DNA from: Chaenocephalus aceratus
Lineage: Eukaryota > Chordata > Actinopteri > Perciformes > Channichthyidae
Direction of reading: 5' to 3'
DNA length: 64,000 nucleotides
NCBI GenBank assembly: GCA_023974075.1
Contig: JAMFTG010000129.1
Coordinates: 383,501 to 447,500 of the forward strand
Shown here: positions 44,633 to 60,459 of the stretch, in pieces
How the letters are laid out: the number at the start of each line of letters is the position of its first letter
How positions within the stretch are numbered: the first letter of the stretch is position 1
The notes under the pieces: model-generated
What the model saw: the letters and a program-made list of their open reading frames with translations, nothing else
What the model was told of the DNA's origin: nothing
Database searches by the model: none
Program-made: the position numbers and the translations under genes

Positions 44633-46849
44633 TTTGTATTTTCTATTCAGGGATTGTGGGAAACTGTATTTCGATCTCTCCGTCGGTACACACAAACTGA
44701 AAGATTGACAATAAAGCTGACTTTGATAATCACCGGCCACAGCTTGCATGAAGGAACCTGTAGTTATGTGTATGACATTAAACCTTTGGATTCTGAAATG
44801 GAAAAACACTTAACAAGACGATCCCTCACTGCACCCCGAATGTCCACCATGTACTCCTGATGCAGCCGTTTGCACCTTAATTGCTAATAGACTGAACATT
44901 ACACGTCATTGGCTCATGTCAAGTTTAATTTGACCTATCGGGAAAACAGCATTTGGTGAAAGAGCCTAGGTGTCAATTGTGATTGGATTAGCTGTCCCGG
45001 TTGACCCGTCCCTGGTAACGATCTGATAAACTCTCTGTTATTGCCCCGTCTGAAGCCAGTGGGACTCATTACACTCCGATGAGTCCAGGCTGACCTTTTT
45101 ACCGATTACACACACACACCGACTGGAGGATAAGAAATCCACATAAGCAGTGTTTAAGTTAAGCTTCTTCCTCACCTCTCACGGTAACCGGTCACGAGAT
45201 ATCTCTACCGAAATACCAGACTACTTTTAGGAATTGTTTACTGACTTTTTTTAAACAACATTTCCGTGGTTTCTTTGACAGCTGCTTATTTATTCCCCTA
45301 ACAGTGATGTAAGAGTTACTGAGGATTCTGATTTAGTGTGAAATATTAGTATTTTAGATGTGTCAGTGATATTTATTGTACACATGTTTAGTATCTTGGC
45401 CCCTATTCTAAATCTTCGGATGGTTTACCTGGTGTGCCATTTCACATATCTCCATTATATCCTATGTATTTTTAAACTGTTGGAATTCAATTGATTGAAC
45501 TGAACTGGTGTACCAATCAACCAGATGTTCAAAATCAACCATTGAGATGTATCAGGTACAAGGTAAGTCACTAAAACATGACAAAAAACGTTCCTTTTGA
45601 ATACACTGGAAAAACAGCCCACTATCTGCCCTCGCACTGGGCTTCCTGTCTGTGACCCTGAGTGCTAATCTCTCACCGTGTTTCTCTCCCCACTGTCAGC
45701 TTTCATTTCATGTGCTAACTGAACCGCAGAGCGCAGGGCAGCAAGCAGAACTAGGTCAAATAACAACATCCATGATATTATTTGTCACCACTTGAAGTCC
45801 CTTATAGGTGAGAAGTTGCCCCATCGAGGACAGGAGGATTCTGGGCTCAAAAGACTCACCAGACTTTTCTCAGAGCAGAAGGAAAGTTAGATTGAAGACT
45901 AATACAAATAATGAATAATACAAGTTCGAAATGTTATACAAATGTCAGGTTTTTTGCTTGGTATTAAGACATGAGGAATCTGGTAAACAAATAACTATAT
46001 AGCTTTTTTTAATGCAAGTTATATTATACAAATTAAGGACTTTATTTGTATTTGAATGCATGCAATGCCTTATTATTAGATGTTAACTCAAAATGTAAGA
46101 AATTGATTTGTTTTTAAGTAAAAAAAGCACGAATTCCCACTTCCCAAGTCGTGACATTTTTAAGATTTGTTAAATCCAATTTAAGGCATTATTTGAGTCT
46201 AATAACTTAAATGCTTTGTTAGACTTTTTAACGACCCCGTCTAACCTCTAGCCACGAGTGCTGATGCTAACCCGGTGTTAGCTCCAAAGTGCACTGGGGG
46301 CACAGTGTGCCAGCCTGCATGGGATGCCACCTTTATAAGGACATCACATGAGCAGTGCCAAGGATGCTGTCTGTAAGAGAGGGCTGCCCACGCTGCTGCC
46401 TGAGTGAAAGCAGAGTGGACAGCTAGGGTTATAGCAGGGGGGGGGGGGGGGGGTAATGAGGTTAAAGGAAAGAACACTGACGGAAGGTGTTGGGAAAACA
46501 CTGAGTGTCCTCTTCCAGCATGAGAGCAACGTGATAACAAAGGTATCAACTGTAGATGTGAACGTGACAGGATGCTCATTTCTGACGTGGAGCTAATCTG
46601 AAGTAAACATTGAATACTGCTTTCTGTTCCTCCATCTTGTGACTGTGTGACTGCCTCTCTTGGATATCAGCGTGTGAAGGACACTGCTCAGGAACTAGTC
46701 TCTGTATGTGATGACTCCTTCCCTTCTGGAGAGGATCACAGATACATGGATCTTGATATTGAAGCTCAAGCCGGGGACCAGGGATATTTTCTTAACAGAA
46801 GCAAAGGGGGAATGACTAATGTAGAAAAATAAACAATCTCCGACCTTCT

Positions 46850-47285
46850 GGGCTAGTTCACCCAGGGGTCGCAGTGCTGCGTTCTCTTTACTGGTGAAGT
46901 GCACACTCTGAGCCACACAGAGAGAAATGCACAGCCCTCCCCCTCCCGTCTGTCTGATACGCGCCGAGAGCATCACGGAGCAGAGAGGGAGGGACTCAGA
47001 GGATCCAGATCCAGAGCCGGATCCATGCCGGAGAGCCGCTGCAGCCCCAGATCCACCCTCGGCTTCAGCCAATGTGTTTGCTGACTGGGGGAGGCAGCCA
47101 TTCAATGGCCTCCTCCATGTCGGGGAAGAGAGACGCCCAGCGTTAACCCTGGCCTCGCTGGGGCAGACAGGGGGCAGACGCAGAGACCGGGGGAACTCTG
47201 CTGCTGCTGCTGAATCAGAGCAGTTTCAGAGCACTGGAGCCGAGCCGCTAGACAGACAAATCTGGGCTAACACCGGGTCCTGAAA
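46850..47285. other. GC- and CpG-richer island in intron 2
   Basis: It stands out from the AT-rich surroundings, with a (CTG)4 run near 47199 and ATCCAGATCCAGAGCCGGAT near 47002. No exon is recognised on either strand. It could be a regulatory element or an alternative first exon. Confidence 0.3.
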
Positions 47286-47359
47286 ACTGTTGTTTACATC
47301 CAACTGTTGTATTATTACTAAGGTGGAATTCATCTATGCACTATAGTATTGTGTCTTTA

Positions 47360-47530
47360 ATAGGGCGGCTGTGGCTCAGTGGGTAGTGCGCTGGAGTCCC
47401 ACTGCAGTCAGCATGTCGTTGTGTCCCTGAAGACACTTCACCCCAAATTGCTCCCGTGGGGATTGTCCACAGCACTGAATGTATGTAAGTCGCTTCGGAT
47501 AAGAGCGTCTAACATATGACATGTAATGTA
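47360..47530 (+). mobile_element. tRNA-derived SINE, same family as 26560
   Basis: GGCGGCTGTGGCTCAGTGGG, then CAGTCAGCATGTCGTTGTG, then GCTTCGGATAAGAGCGTCTA. A short internal deletion removes the B box. Confidence 0.8.
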
Positions 47531-48591
47531 ATTCTTTATCAATAGGACGAGTAAGCGCCTTTTCCTTTTCTGTTTCTACGTGACATGGAAAACTGTTGTT
47601 TGCATCCCACTGTTGAATCAATACAAAGGTCAATGTACTAGATTAGTATTTCGTCTATATTTCTTTAATAATTGGATCTATTTTCCGTCCGGTTCCTGTC
47701 TGTTCCCAGCACATGAAAAACTGCTGTTTACATCCCACTGCTGTGTTAATAGAAAAGGGCAGTAAGTCAAAGCACTGGCTTAGTCATTAGTCTTTATTAA
47801 TTGGATATATTTTTCAAACCTTTCCGGTTTCTATTTGATCCCAGACATACATTCAGTAGTTTACAGCCTACTGCTGGAATTGAATAAATCAGTACACTAC
47901 CTTTTAGATACCATCTAGACACGTGATATATTATTATACCCTTCCCTCTCCTGCCTCCCTGAATTACATCAATACACTACTTCGGTGTATTCATAATTTT
48001 CCTGCACTGTTTTTCTCAGAACTAAAATCATTACACAACCTTGGCTTCTCATCTGTATTTTCTTTTATAATACTAATATATGTAGCCTTTCGCTCTCCTC
48101 CTTTCCCCAGCTGTTTACATCTCTGTGTTAACGTGCGATAAATCAACCTTGTATTTTCTTCAATAGTCCACGGTAAGTTTTGAGTCTTCCCTCTCCTGTG
48201 TCTGTCTGCACAGCAGGGAGGACAGTAGTAGCACATCAGCATCACTGCAGCATTATTGCTCACGCTAGCACGATGCTACACAAGCTAGCTGCTATGCTAA
48301 ACATGCTCCAGTCAGCTCACTCATTCATCCCCTCCTCCTCTTCCTCTCTCTCTCTCTCCTCACCCTGCACCACTATCTCTCTCTCTCTCTCTCAGCCTGC
48401 CTTTCTAGGCCACTCCACCCCTCCCACTTTCATTCATACAACGCTTTGTTTTGTTTTCGTGCTGGCTGGCTGTGATGGGGGGGATGGAGGGACGAGGGAG
48501 GCATGGATGGAGGGATGATTCCACTCTTGCTTCAAAAACAAGAGGAGAAGGAGGGCGTGGAAACATCCTGGATAGCTTATCTCTCATTAAG

Positions 48592-48885
<294 letters not shown>

Positions 48886-49529
48886 GGTTGAAACGCAGAG
48901 CCGCCTGATCAAAGGTGTGTTGTGTTTACCTTTCATTTGGCCGTGGCAGTAAAGGTCGCCGGGTCCCCGGGGGAGGGAACATGGGAGAAGCCGGGCAGCC
49001 AATAGCGTGCAGCCACACACGGCAACACTTCCTGCTCTTAACACATAAAAACCTCCCCTTTAATTGGCAGTGTTGTCTACAAGGCGAAGAGCTGGGAACA
49101 ATAACAAACACGTTTTTACCCCAGAGCCATTTACTCAGGAGAGCTCACACACACACACACACACACGCACGCACACACACACACACACACACGCGCACGC
49201 ACACACAGCTGGTGGATTCACGTTTACTATATTTGGCCACGGTGGGAGTCCTAAGCTTCAAAAGCCTTGCTATAAATGCTTCAAGTGATCTGATGTAAGA
49301 CATTCGCCCTGAGAGTCAAGGAGAGGGGGGGGGGGGGGGGGGGAGTGTAAACAAAAACACACTGATTGCCGGGATGTAGAGCGATACTGTCATGTGAAGC
49401 ATCAACATACATGCAGCACACACACACGAAAACAAAGGGGCTTAGGCAAAGGTCTGTTTGTGTTCGGGGTTAGGTCGAAAAGGTGAACACAGAGGAAGGA
49501 GAGGAAGATAGGAGGAAAACATAATGAGC

Positions 49530-50205
49530 TTAAAGCCTATCATGCTATTTTTAGGCAATAGCATAGGTCTCCTGATATATACAAATATATGGTGTTTTGC
49601 TCAAAATACCAAACAGATCACCATCTAGCCAAGCCTCATATCCCTCTATTTCACTTCCTGTTTCAAAAGGGCTGATTTTATGTATAAAGTGTTAAAAAAA
49701 AAAAAAAAAAAAAATAGAGGGGCGGAGCTTATGCGGGAGATTCTACCGGCAGATGCTGCCGTGATGAAACGCCATATCATGGATTATCAAGGACTCTCTC
49801 TGAAACAGTCTGGAGCTCAAAGGCTTTCTCTCTTGCCGGTTACACCACAAGGTGAGTTCCTTTTTACTTCCTGCTTCTTCACACACATGCTCTCCAGTAC
49901 AGGTTAGCTCTGAGTGTTAGCGATGCTAATGTAAACACCGACCATATTACGTCCAAAACAGTCGGGCATTGTTTCTGATAGCAACTTTCTGATTGGCCCG
50001 TGGGTCCACATTTCAGATATTACGTCGTATCGGAGGCAAATCTGGATCAGCTCCGTTGTTCCCCGTTTTTAGAGATTTGGGTACGGAGGAAAAGAGAGAG
50101 GGTTTTATTTCCTGACGCTGCGTGAGTTCCCCGACACACTGGGGACACATATTTATGTATAAAATACATCAGAAAGTGCATTTTGCATGATAGGTCTCCC
50201 TTAAA
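49530..50205. mobile_element. MITE related to the TTAAAGGTC family
   Basis: Left end CTTAAAGCCTATCATGCTAT and right end GCATGATAGGTCTCCCTTAA are imperfect inverted repeats. The adjoining TGCATTTTGCATGATAG resembles the end at 9787 in reverse. It contains an A run and GGGGCGGAGC, but no supported gene. Confidence 0.6.
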
Positions 50206-50450
50206 GGTGCTGGAGAGGCGAGGGGGGAGGAAATGAATATTCATATTATTAATTTGATAAGTAATTGTACTTAAAAAGAGCTTGGATGCATTTTTCAATT
50301 CAAAATTACCCTTTTTTCTTCAGGCTTACATACGTCTTAATTTGAAGGAGCATAAAAGTCCTTTATAAAATATAGTAGCTTAACTTTTCATATCATATTA
50401 TGGATCTTACAAAATAGCCCCTTATAATCCCCTATCATCCCTTATCCCAG

Positions 50451-50547
50451 GTATTTATCTATCATTAAATAACCTGCAGTTCTGATATTGGCCACTAAAC
50501 TAGTGGCCAATATCAGAACTGCAGGTTATTTAATGATAGATAAATAC
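50451..50547. repeat. Perfect 47-bp palindrome with 3-bp spacer
   Basis: The left arm 50451-50497 (GTATTTATCTATCATTAAAT and onward) is the exact reverse complement of 50501-50547; the spacer is AAC. Confidence 0.97.
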
Positions 50548-51172
50548 TGGGAGCTTAACAGCGATTCTGGCTTTGTGTTAGAGTTGGAATGAAGGGAAAG
50601 GGTCAAGGAGGCTAAATATAGCGTCAGCAAAGAAAGGTGTTGAAATGAGAGATAAAGGACTTATATGAGCTTTAGTGTACTGAGAAGGAGTTGAGGCGTC
50701 ACACAAGTGTCTTAGTGAGAATCATAGTTAGCCATCAGCTGAGTGTAAACCCCTAGAAACTACAAAAAGGGTTGATGGACAATTGAGATTTGTATTTTGT
50801 TGAGTGTTACAGGGCTATTGAAGCTTGTTTGCTTTCAAGGCTTATATTTTGAAAATCCAGTTTTAAAGAAATCTTGGAAAGGGTAAATATTTTGAAAAGT
50901 ACAACAAATATAAGTTTCTATGTTAAATGGTGTAAAATGGTACATGCTAAAATAAGAATATAGATAGTGTTGCTGTTACCAGGCAACCCTATTGAGATCA
51001 ATCTTTAAAAGTAGCAATTTCTTGTGTTTTTAGAGTGAAAATATAATATAATAAAAATAATAAATCTTTTTCAGACATTTTAATGTAGAAAAATGTTAAA
51101 CCTCGAAGTACACAGACTCACTACAGACTTTCAATTTTTCAAAGTATCTACGAGTGTGTCCTACTGGCTGAA

Positions 51173-51398
<226 letters not shown>

Positions 51399-51952
51399 CT
51401 CTTTTCAGTGGTTTAGTGGTTCAAGCTAGCAAACCTCCCTCGTCCACAAACTCAATGACCTTCCCTTTAAAAGAAAACCAATAACTGTTTTTCGTTGTTG
51501 GGGAATTTATTTATCTGACGCGATGAAGATTCACGAAGATTTCTACCAGAGAATTGTTGTTTCTCTCCGTTTCTTTTTCACACACCCCTTCCACATTTCT
51601 GCCTTCGTGTCTCAACATGTCGACTGCTCACTTACATAAACTGGAGAATTCTGTCAATCCCATATATTGAGGAAATGTTATTGCCATAGCTCTTAAATGT
51701 ACTGTTAAAGCAACAGCTGATACCATCTTTAGTGCTGCCGACAGTCGTTAAAACACTTCAGCACTTTGACACTAAGACATTGATCAGATCAGAGGTTTTC
51801 TGCTCAATAACAATTCCACAGTAAAGCTGAGGGAGAAGAAACACTTAAATTCCAACTTTACTATTTCTTTCTAGTTTTATTTATTATTGTACTATTATTC
51901 TAACATTTTATATAATTATTTTTTATTGGATTTATTCAGAACTGTTATTTTC

Positions 51953-52594
51953 TTAAAGGTCCCATGTCATGCTTTTCCGGTTATCACCCGTCCCCTTGTG
52001 TTATGAAGGTTTTTCTGCATGTAGACGGTCTGCAGAGTCACAAACCCTCAAAGCACCCTGTAGCGAGTAAAGCTCTAACACAGAGAAGACCTGTCTGCTG
52101 CCCCAGAACGCCTCGTGGACATTTCTCCTTTTCTTCCTGGGTACAGTGACGTGTCCATACCCAAATGGACCCATCCGTGGAGCCGTTACGTTAAGTCCGT
52201 GGATTGGTCCAAATTGACCAATCCACGGACTTCCTCATATACTCAATCTTTTCTCAGCTGCAGCTCCGCCGATTTCTCCTCCCTGAGACGGCGGGACGCG
52301 GCGAGGCTGGGAGTCGGTATGTGAGCACACACACCGACTCCCAGCCAGGCTGCGGGTGTGTGTGTGTGTTCGGGCTGGGTTTCGCTGTCTCGCAGACGGC
52401 CACTGGGCTCACAGGGAGGGGGGGGGCAGGAGCTCCAACAAGCCGTTTAGGACAGAGAGTGAATACACATACTATACAGAGATGCTGTGAGAAACCAATG
52501 TGAGTTTGGAAAATTGCACAATTTAATTATATTCTAGTCGACCTCAACAATGGAATTATGATCAGTAGAAATGGCCATGACATGGGACCTTTAA
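51953..52594. mobile_element. MITE with TTAAAGGTCCCATGTCATG ends and internal hairpins
   Basis: The outer ends TTAAAGGTCCCATGTCATG and CATGACATGGGACCTTTAA are exact inverted repeats. Inside are two further hairpins, 52194-52233 (AGTCCGTGGATTGGTC arms) and 52303-52346 (GGCTGGGAGTCGGT arms). 642 bp, non-coding. Confidence 0.9.
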
Positions 52595-53139
52595 GGTATT
52601 TAGAATTTGAACTTTACTAATACTTCGTAGGAACCGTTTTATCTGTCATCCTCAAAAGCACTTTAAACTACATTTATGAAATGTGTAATACATTTCCATG
52701 AATTGATTAAATAATGCACGATCTAAACTTTTACATTACAAGAAACCTATAGTCTGTTCTGTTGTCACCCTGTAGGTAGGTAAGGTAAGTGTATTAACAT
52801 TTTAGACACAAAGGATAATTAAAGTGCTTTACATTAAGACACACATTAAACTGAAGACAACTTACAAAAGAGAATGATGTTACCCTGAGTGTCTTTGAGT
52901 ACCCTAAATGCGCTCTATAGTAACATGTTATTATGATAGAGGTGCAAGAGGTGCAGAAGTATAATTAGTATTTAAATGACCTCTGAAAAAGCAGCGGTAG
53001 GTCAACAGAAGCGCCATGAGCCTAAAAAATGTTGGGGTCAGTCAAATATTTCAATACAAGAGCAAAAAACACCTGTTTCATGAAAAAAGGAGGTGAGCTT
53101 CTCGCAACAGTCTTAATGTGGGGTCAACAGTGCAGCATG

Positions 53140-53331
<192 letters not shown>

Positions 53332-53904
53332 AACGAGCGTGCTTTCCCCTGCTTTGTCTGCTCATTGATTTTCTCGTCTTCCTGTTTGCCGGCCAGCGCT
53401 GCATGCGTGCCCGTCTTGTTACCATGGAGACGGGTCCAGACATAGACTGTCTGCAGTAATTAGCTGCACGCTCCCAACAGGCGTCTCCCCTCCTGTTATC
53501 ACTCGTGCGTTTTCACCGTAAACTCAAAACACTCTCTCGCCATCTTTCTCTCCTCTTGACCCTTCTCTGCCATTTCCCCTCTCCCCCCCCCTCTCCCCCC
53601 CTCAGGTGACAAATCTGCTCCTCCAGAGAGCCACAGCCACTCGATCTCATTACAGACGCTGGGGATGAAGCTATGATCAATACGTCCTCGCCGCCACTCC
53701 CTTATTCTCCCCTCCTGCAACAGAGCTAACTCCCCTCCTCTCTCCCCCGTCCTCATCCCGCCCTTTCCTCCCCCCTTGTGCCACATCGTTAGTGTTGTCA
53801 CACTGCCACCAGCCGCAGTATTTGCTGCTGGCTGCACTTTTTCCTGACATGTAGACGCAAACATGAAATACAAACACACAAACAAAGACAAGATGGGACA
53901 CACA

Positions 53905-54264
<360 letters not shown>

Positions 54265-54837
54265 CATTGACATCACCGTTACAACTATACAAGTTTACAT
54301 CCAGAATACCTACTGAAGCAGAGGAACGTTTTTACATAGAAACTTAAAATGTATTTAATGTTACAACCATTAAAATCTAGTTTACTTTCCGTAGCTGTGG
54401 TAGAATAGAAGTGCTAACGTACAAAGAGATGCTGCTACTGTTAGCTAGTTAGGGTTTCCGCTTAGAGATATAACACGTCTCCTTCGCACCGCTCCATGTA
54501 GCAATCACTTTATTTACTGTGCCGCTCAAACACGACGAGCTAATAATCAAGAACACCAGCCTGAATATTGAGATGATCCCAAACGATTTGGACGAGCTAG
54601 TCATGCTGCAGACAGAGATTTGACATCTTTAACCGGCCACTCCAAAGGGCAGTTTTTATGGATTGTAGTTCAGATAAATACCCCTCATGTGGGTAATTTA
54701 ATCAGTGGTGCCGAGTGGCAGCCCAGTCATGACTAAGGTGTTTGAAGCCTTCCCTTTTCTGCCTCAATGGCCCATTATCTCCTTATATTAGCCTCAGAGA
54801 AGAGAAGCAGAGAATGGTAAAGGGATATCTCAGATTT

Positions 54838-54995
<158 letters not shown>

Positions 54996-55684
54996 GTTAT
55001 CAAAGGTCTGATTGTCAGATTCCTTCTCTGTCTCCTCTCCTCTTTCCTTACTCATCTTTCCTCCTACCTCTACCCCTTCCTCCTCTGTCTTGTGTTTCAG
55101 GGGCTTTGAGTTCAGCTCGCCCCTATGACCGGGACAAGAACTTGGCGTCGGACGGATGACACGCACAGTGGCGCTAAAGATTGTTATATCGTGGATTAAT
55201 GTGTGAAAAGACTTCCTTGAGTCCAGAATTGATCAAGAAAAACATAATAAAACATTACCTGTCTCCAGCTGTTAAACGTGAAACATGCTGATGTCTCTTT
55301 GCTTTATATCGTGACTACCTGATATATCCGTTCTACTGAGCCTCTGACGTGACAGATTCATGGATTTAAAACATGTAACCTAATATGACCAGCAGATTAT
55401 TAGATTAGAAACAAATACAATTGCAGCTCTTCTAAGATAACAACGGCATTGTAAACACAAACTCTCTTAGTATAGAAACCAAAAGCAAGGAGATGAACCC
55501 ATGCAAAAACAAAGACACAAGTAAAACTAGACTGTCGTGAACACACACACACACACTGCAGGCTCCTGGCCAGCTGCACGTGAGCATTAGGCACAGTGTG
55601 GGGGGGATAGGGCGGGAGGGCTGCAGTGCAGATGCTAGCTGCCCGATTTCATATTCACAGCGGAGCACTAAGCAGAGGCTGCCA

Positions 55685-55937
<253 letters not shown>

Positions 55938-57952
55938 CAATGAGGAGACGAGGAAATAACGTTGTTAAAGTTCTGGACCGATGACAAACACGTGGAAGAT
56001 GATGAGAGAACGAGGCTGCACTAACGCAAAAAGAAACAACAGGTGCCAAAACAATGCACTAAAATTAAATCACACACACATGTTATCTTTGTTCGGAGTC
56101 ACTGAGTAAGAACAAAGGTTTCTTTTTTCTAAAATATGGCCAGATGTCATTTTAAGTGCCCTCGCTGGTCTACGAGGACCCCCACCCCGCCCGCCTCCTC
56201 CCTCCATTCTTATCCCACAAGGCCTCGGAAGGCTATTTATTTCCAGGGAGGAAAAGGAGGAGAGCTCTTCATCATTAGGAGGAACATGCTTGTCACAAGG
56301 GGTCTCTCACACACTCACACACACACACACACACACACACACCACACACACCACACACACGCTCATATTATCTGCAAGAACACACCAGAAATACAGTACA
56401 CAGGTCAAAGGTTACAGGGGCATGAAGTTCTAGTATCTTTCTTTTGTTCGGAGACCAGCGGGCCGCCCTTCCTGCACCACGACCCCTGACCCCACGCTAC
56501 AATAACATACAGTCACACGACCTTATTCAGTCTGCCTTCATATATTATAATTATGTGCCGAAAAATGCATTTCATAACCCATAACCTCAACGGTATATAT
56601 GTTATCCTTCTGCACAAAACCCGGCTCAGCAAATACTATCAATGTGATACTCAGAGGCCCTATTTCCCTTTCCTCTCGTTGTGGCATATGGGTTTTAGTG
56701 CATGTAAATGGTATGCAAAGACTAAAATCCCCGTTTGATTTTTGATCTTAACTGCAAACACATGTCTTCAGGGTTAACATGAGAATGATGTTTGCAAGAC
56801 TATTTATAAAATGGCATCTGCATAAATTGTTGCATCGGGCCTGTGGTCAAAACATACGTTATACAATCTTAAAACATGGTGGTCAGAATAACTTTGTGAG
56901 TTATGGAACTGTGGTCGTCTGTTCACCGTCATCCCTCACAACCTCGTAAACGTTTCTGAAGCCTCAGTTTGACCTCAGTGAGACTCATCTTTCGATCAGA
57001 GGGGTGAGCCAAGGAAAACACCAGAAACAGGGTCTCCCAGGCCGGTGTGCAGGGACTGATAATGGAGAGTGTTAGTCATAACAGTGTAAAAGTCAAGACT
57101 CGGGCCAAAATGGGAGATCTCTTTGCTTCTGTGTGCTCTGCTTTTTGGGTCATCCATCTGTCTGATCACAACCACTGTTCCTTTTGTCCAGACAGGAAGT
57201 GATGTGTTCAGTTTGTGGGGAAAAGTAAAGACGAGAATATATATTGGGTTCTACTGGTTTAGAGGAGAACAGGTTTTAAAGCTGGATGGTTCAAAGGGAA
57301 CCATGTAGATCTGCAAAATGTTGAAATATAACCTAGTATATAATGCAGTAAAAAATACAGTATTATTAAAAAGGAATACCTATCGAAGATGCCGTTCAGA
57401 AATAAGCTTTTTAGGCTGCATAGCAACAACACTATGGTGAGGAAAGCTCTGAGCTGCAGACGGACGGGCGTTTCCAGGTTGATTCCATTTTAGATCAAAT
57501 CCAAAACCATTCGACAGACGCTGACATGATTCGATCAATCATCCCGACAGCTCGCATTCTCAACAGGAAGCTTTTCTGGCAGCAGTGTGTCTGTGTGTGA
57601 TCGGGCACTAAAAAAAAAGAAGTGCTACTATTATGTTTTACTGCAACATAAAGGGAGTGAGACTCACCCCAAAACATGAAGATGAAAAGCTACAACGTGC
57701 AGAAATAGTATGCATAAAATACAGTTTCATGATGTGTCTCGACGGGAGTGATACGTCTGCTGGTGATGGCTCGCTGTCTTTCTGCCACTCCATCAAACGC
57801 GCCCCCGTTGTAATGCTAATGCAGCGTGCGCCGCTTCTAAAACCTCCCCTAATTAAAATCTTAGTTCCAATAACCTGCCAGACTAAAAGAGATGTTCCGT
57901 AAGCACACATTATTAACTGCTGAGGCTGAGAATGAAGGAGATGATATGTGGT

Positions 57953-57993
<41 letters not shown>

Positions 57994-60459
57994 CAATGAC
58001 AGGTGTTATATATGGGCTGCCTGGACGTAGACCGTCACAACAAACCACAAGCAATCTAGCCTGTGTGCAGCAGCGTCTACCGTGAGCTGGACATGAAACA
58101 GATGCCCCCCACCCTTCACACACACTGCACCCCGACATGCCTGCAGTGAAGATGGAGGGTGAAATGGACGCTATAGGGCCAATGCAGCATGGTAATTATC
58201 TGTACACAAGCTACCTCTCATACTATCTTGCTCAGCTTTCCACTTTCAGAAAACTACTGCACATATTTTGGTATATTATATTTTATGTAGATATTTTCAA
58301 ATTGTTGTATTTTTATTGAATAATTTTTATTGTTGCTTGTTTTTCTTACAATTTCTTCTTTAACTGTGTTTATGAATACACCATACAAGGCAATTCCTTG
58401 TATGGGAAAACCTACTTGGCAATAAACCCGTTTCTTATTCTGCTTCTAAAACAGAGCAGGAAAAGCAACCGATTGCATGGATCCAGAAGCACAAGTAGGG
58501 GGCCTCGAGGAGGAAGGGCTTAAAGCCTTGAAGTGAGGGGACAGAAAGGACTCAATCGACAAAGTAACACAACAAAACAGTCCAGGGTGAAAGAGGTCTC
58601 GTCTCGGTCCCCCTATCCCTCACTCGGTCTGATCAGTAGGCTTTGACACCCCCCCCCCAGGCTTGTTTTTCTCTCCTAGTCCAGGAATTTGCGGGGCGTC
58701 TCCTCAAAACCAAGATTAAACCGCGGACACGTCGGTTACCGAAGGAGCCGTTCCGTTCATATCTCTAATAACCTTACATCACAGAGATAATATCACTTAA
58801 GGTGGATCTGTTTAGTTCACAGTCACCCAGACTAATGGGTTCATTAATCTTTATTTGTATTTTAAGAAGAATGTACTAAAGATAATATTCTCATGTCTTC
58901 CAGTGTGTTGAGTGTCAACAAATATTCTCAAAGTTGATTTTCTCATTAACACCTGCATGTCCACGTGAGCAGATTTCCTTAATGGGTTACAAAGACAACA
59001 AAGCTTTGCCACCAAAGACAACCAGATATGGTCATTCTTTATAAAACATACGTGGGGGAAACTTCTGAAGCGACTGGAGTCAGGACTCAGAGAGGCACGA
59101 GGAGCGCTGGAGCTCTGATGGCAAACACTGGCGGTTTATTTGGAGTTACGGCCGGAGAATTGACGAGATGTGGTGCGTCACGAGCTGACACAGCGGCTGC
59201 CAAACCAATTCTGAAAACCTCTTTCTGTACCTCGAGGTTTTAACTAGTTCGCAGTGTAATAATCAACATTCTTTATCAGTGAGACGAAACATTATGGACC
59301 CTGAATCTAACTAGAGCTCTCGTCCGTAGGAAAGAACGGGCGCCAGGGAGCCTTCGTCCCTGAGCAGTAAACCCCCTCATGGCGGCGTGTGCTCGGTCAT
59401 AGACTGGCAGCAACAATGCGCCCAAGCTGCTCCTCCTTAAGAGAGATAGCAGCAATACCCAAGGCCGTAGACCTAGGCCGTGAGAAAGGAGACGGTGAGA
59501 GGAGAACATGATGAACTGTGTTGAAGGTTGAATACCTAAGCGAATGATTATAAAACACTATAAAACAACATACTATATCCATATATTGACTAGTAGGGCT
59601 GACAACTAAATGCCAATCAGTGCCGATCTCCGTTTCTCACTTCTCTCTCTCACTGCATGTTCTGTCTGCAAAGCCGCCAAGTGTGAGACGGTGAGTAATA
59701 AAGGAGGAGCCGCTGATGTACTGCGAGGACTCAGAGAAGAAAGGAAGGGCACTTCTGCACCTGCACTACAATTTGTTTTATGTGGGATTTCACACAAGAA
59801 GCAAAAAGCAACTAAGGCTGTGTAATAAACCAAGAACAGGTGCATCCGGCTGGACAACAACCGGAGGAGAAGGTGTTAGAGAGACAGAAGATAACATTAA
59901 ATGGACTGATAATGAAGAAATAGTTTATAAATAACACTTCAAGGACACAGTGTCTCTACTATTGGTACTTTACTTGAATATAGATGCAAGAAAACAACAT
60001 TCAAAACCAGCCGTAGACCGTCAATTCTTCAGCGCCGCTCAAAAACAGCACATGTGTACTTCTCAGAATTCAGATGTATCCGATACGTGAAGTCTGTTTG
60101 CTTTGACACACGACGACACGGTGTGCGGCACGCTTTACTGAACAGTGACGTAAACAAAGCGCGCGCTCGAGGCCCTCCGGAGCCTTTGATCGACTCAATC
60201 CTCTATTCTGACGCGGACAAATGAAACGTGGAGAATCATATATCTGGAATACACTCTCGCTTCTTTTCAATCAAGGCTGCTGCTTTAAAAAAATCAAATA
60301 ACTAATAATATCATACACGGCTCTGTAACTTTTAATCATCTGTTTACAGCAGTCCTTTTCTATTTAAAAGTGTTCATTGTGCTTAATGAATGTTTTTCAA
60401 TTATTTTAAATTGTATTTTATAAATCATTCCTTGTCATACTTCTAATGATTTTTTAAAG

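Noticed and set aside
46850..47285. insr exon 2 or first exon
   Set aside because: Neither strand shows L1-domain motifs or a signal peptide; only elevated GC is seen.
59028..59243. 71-codon frame starting MVILYKTYVGETSEATG
   Set aside because: No splice context, family resemblance or repeat support was found.
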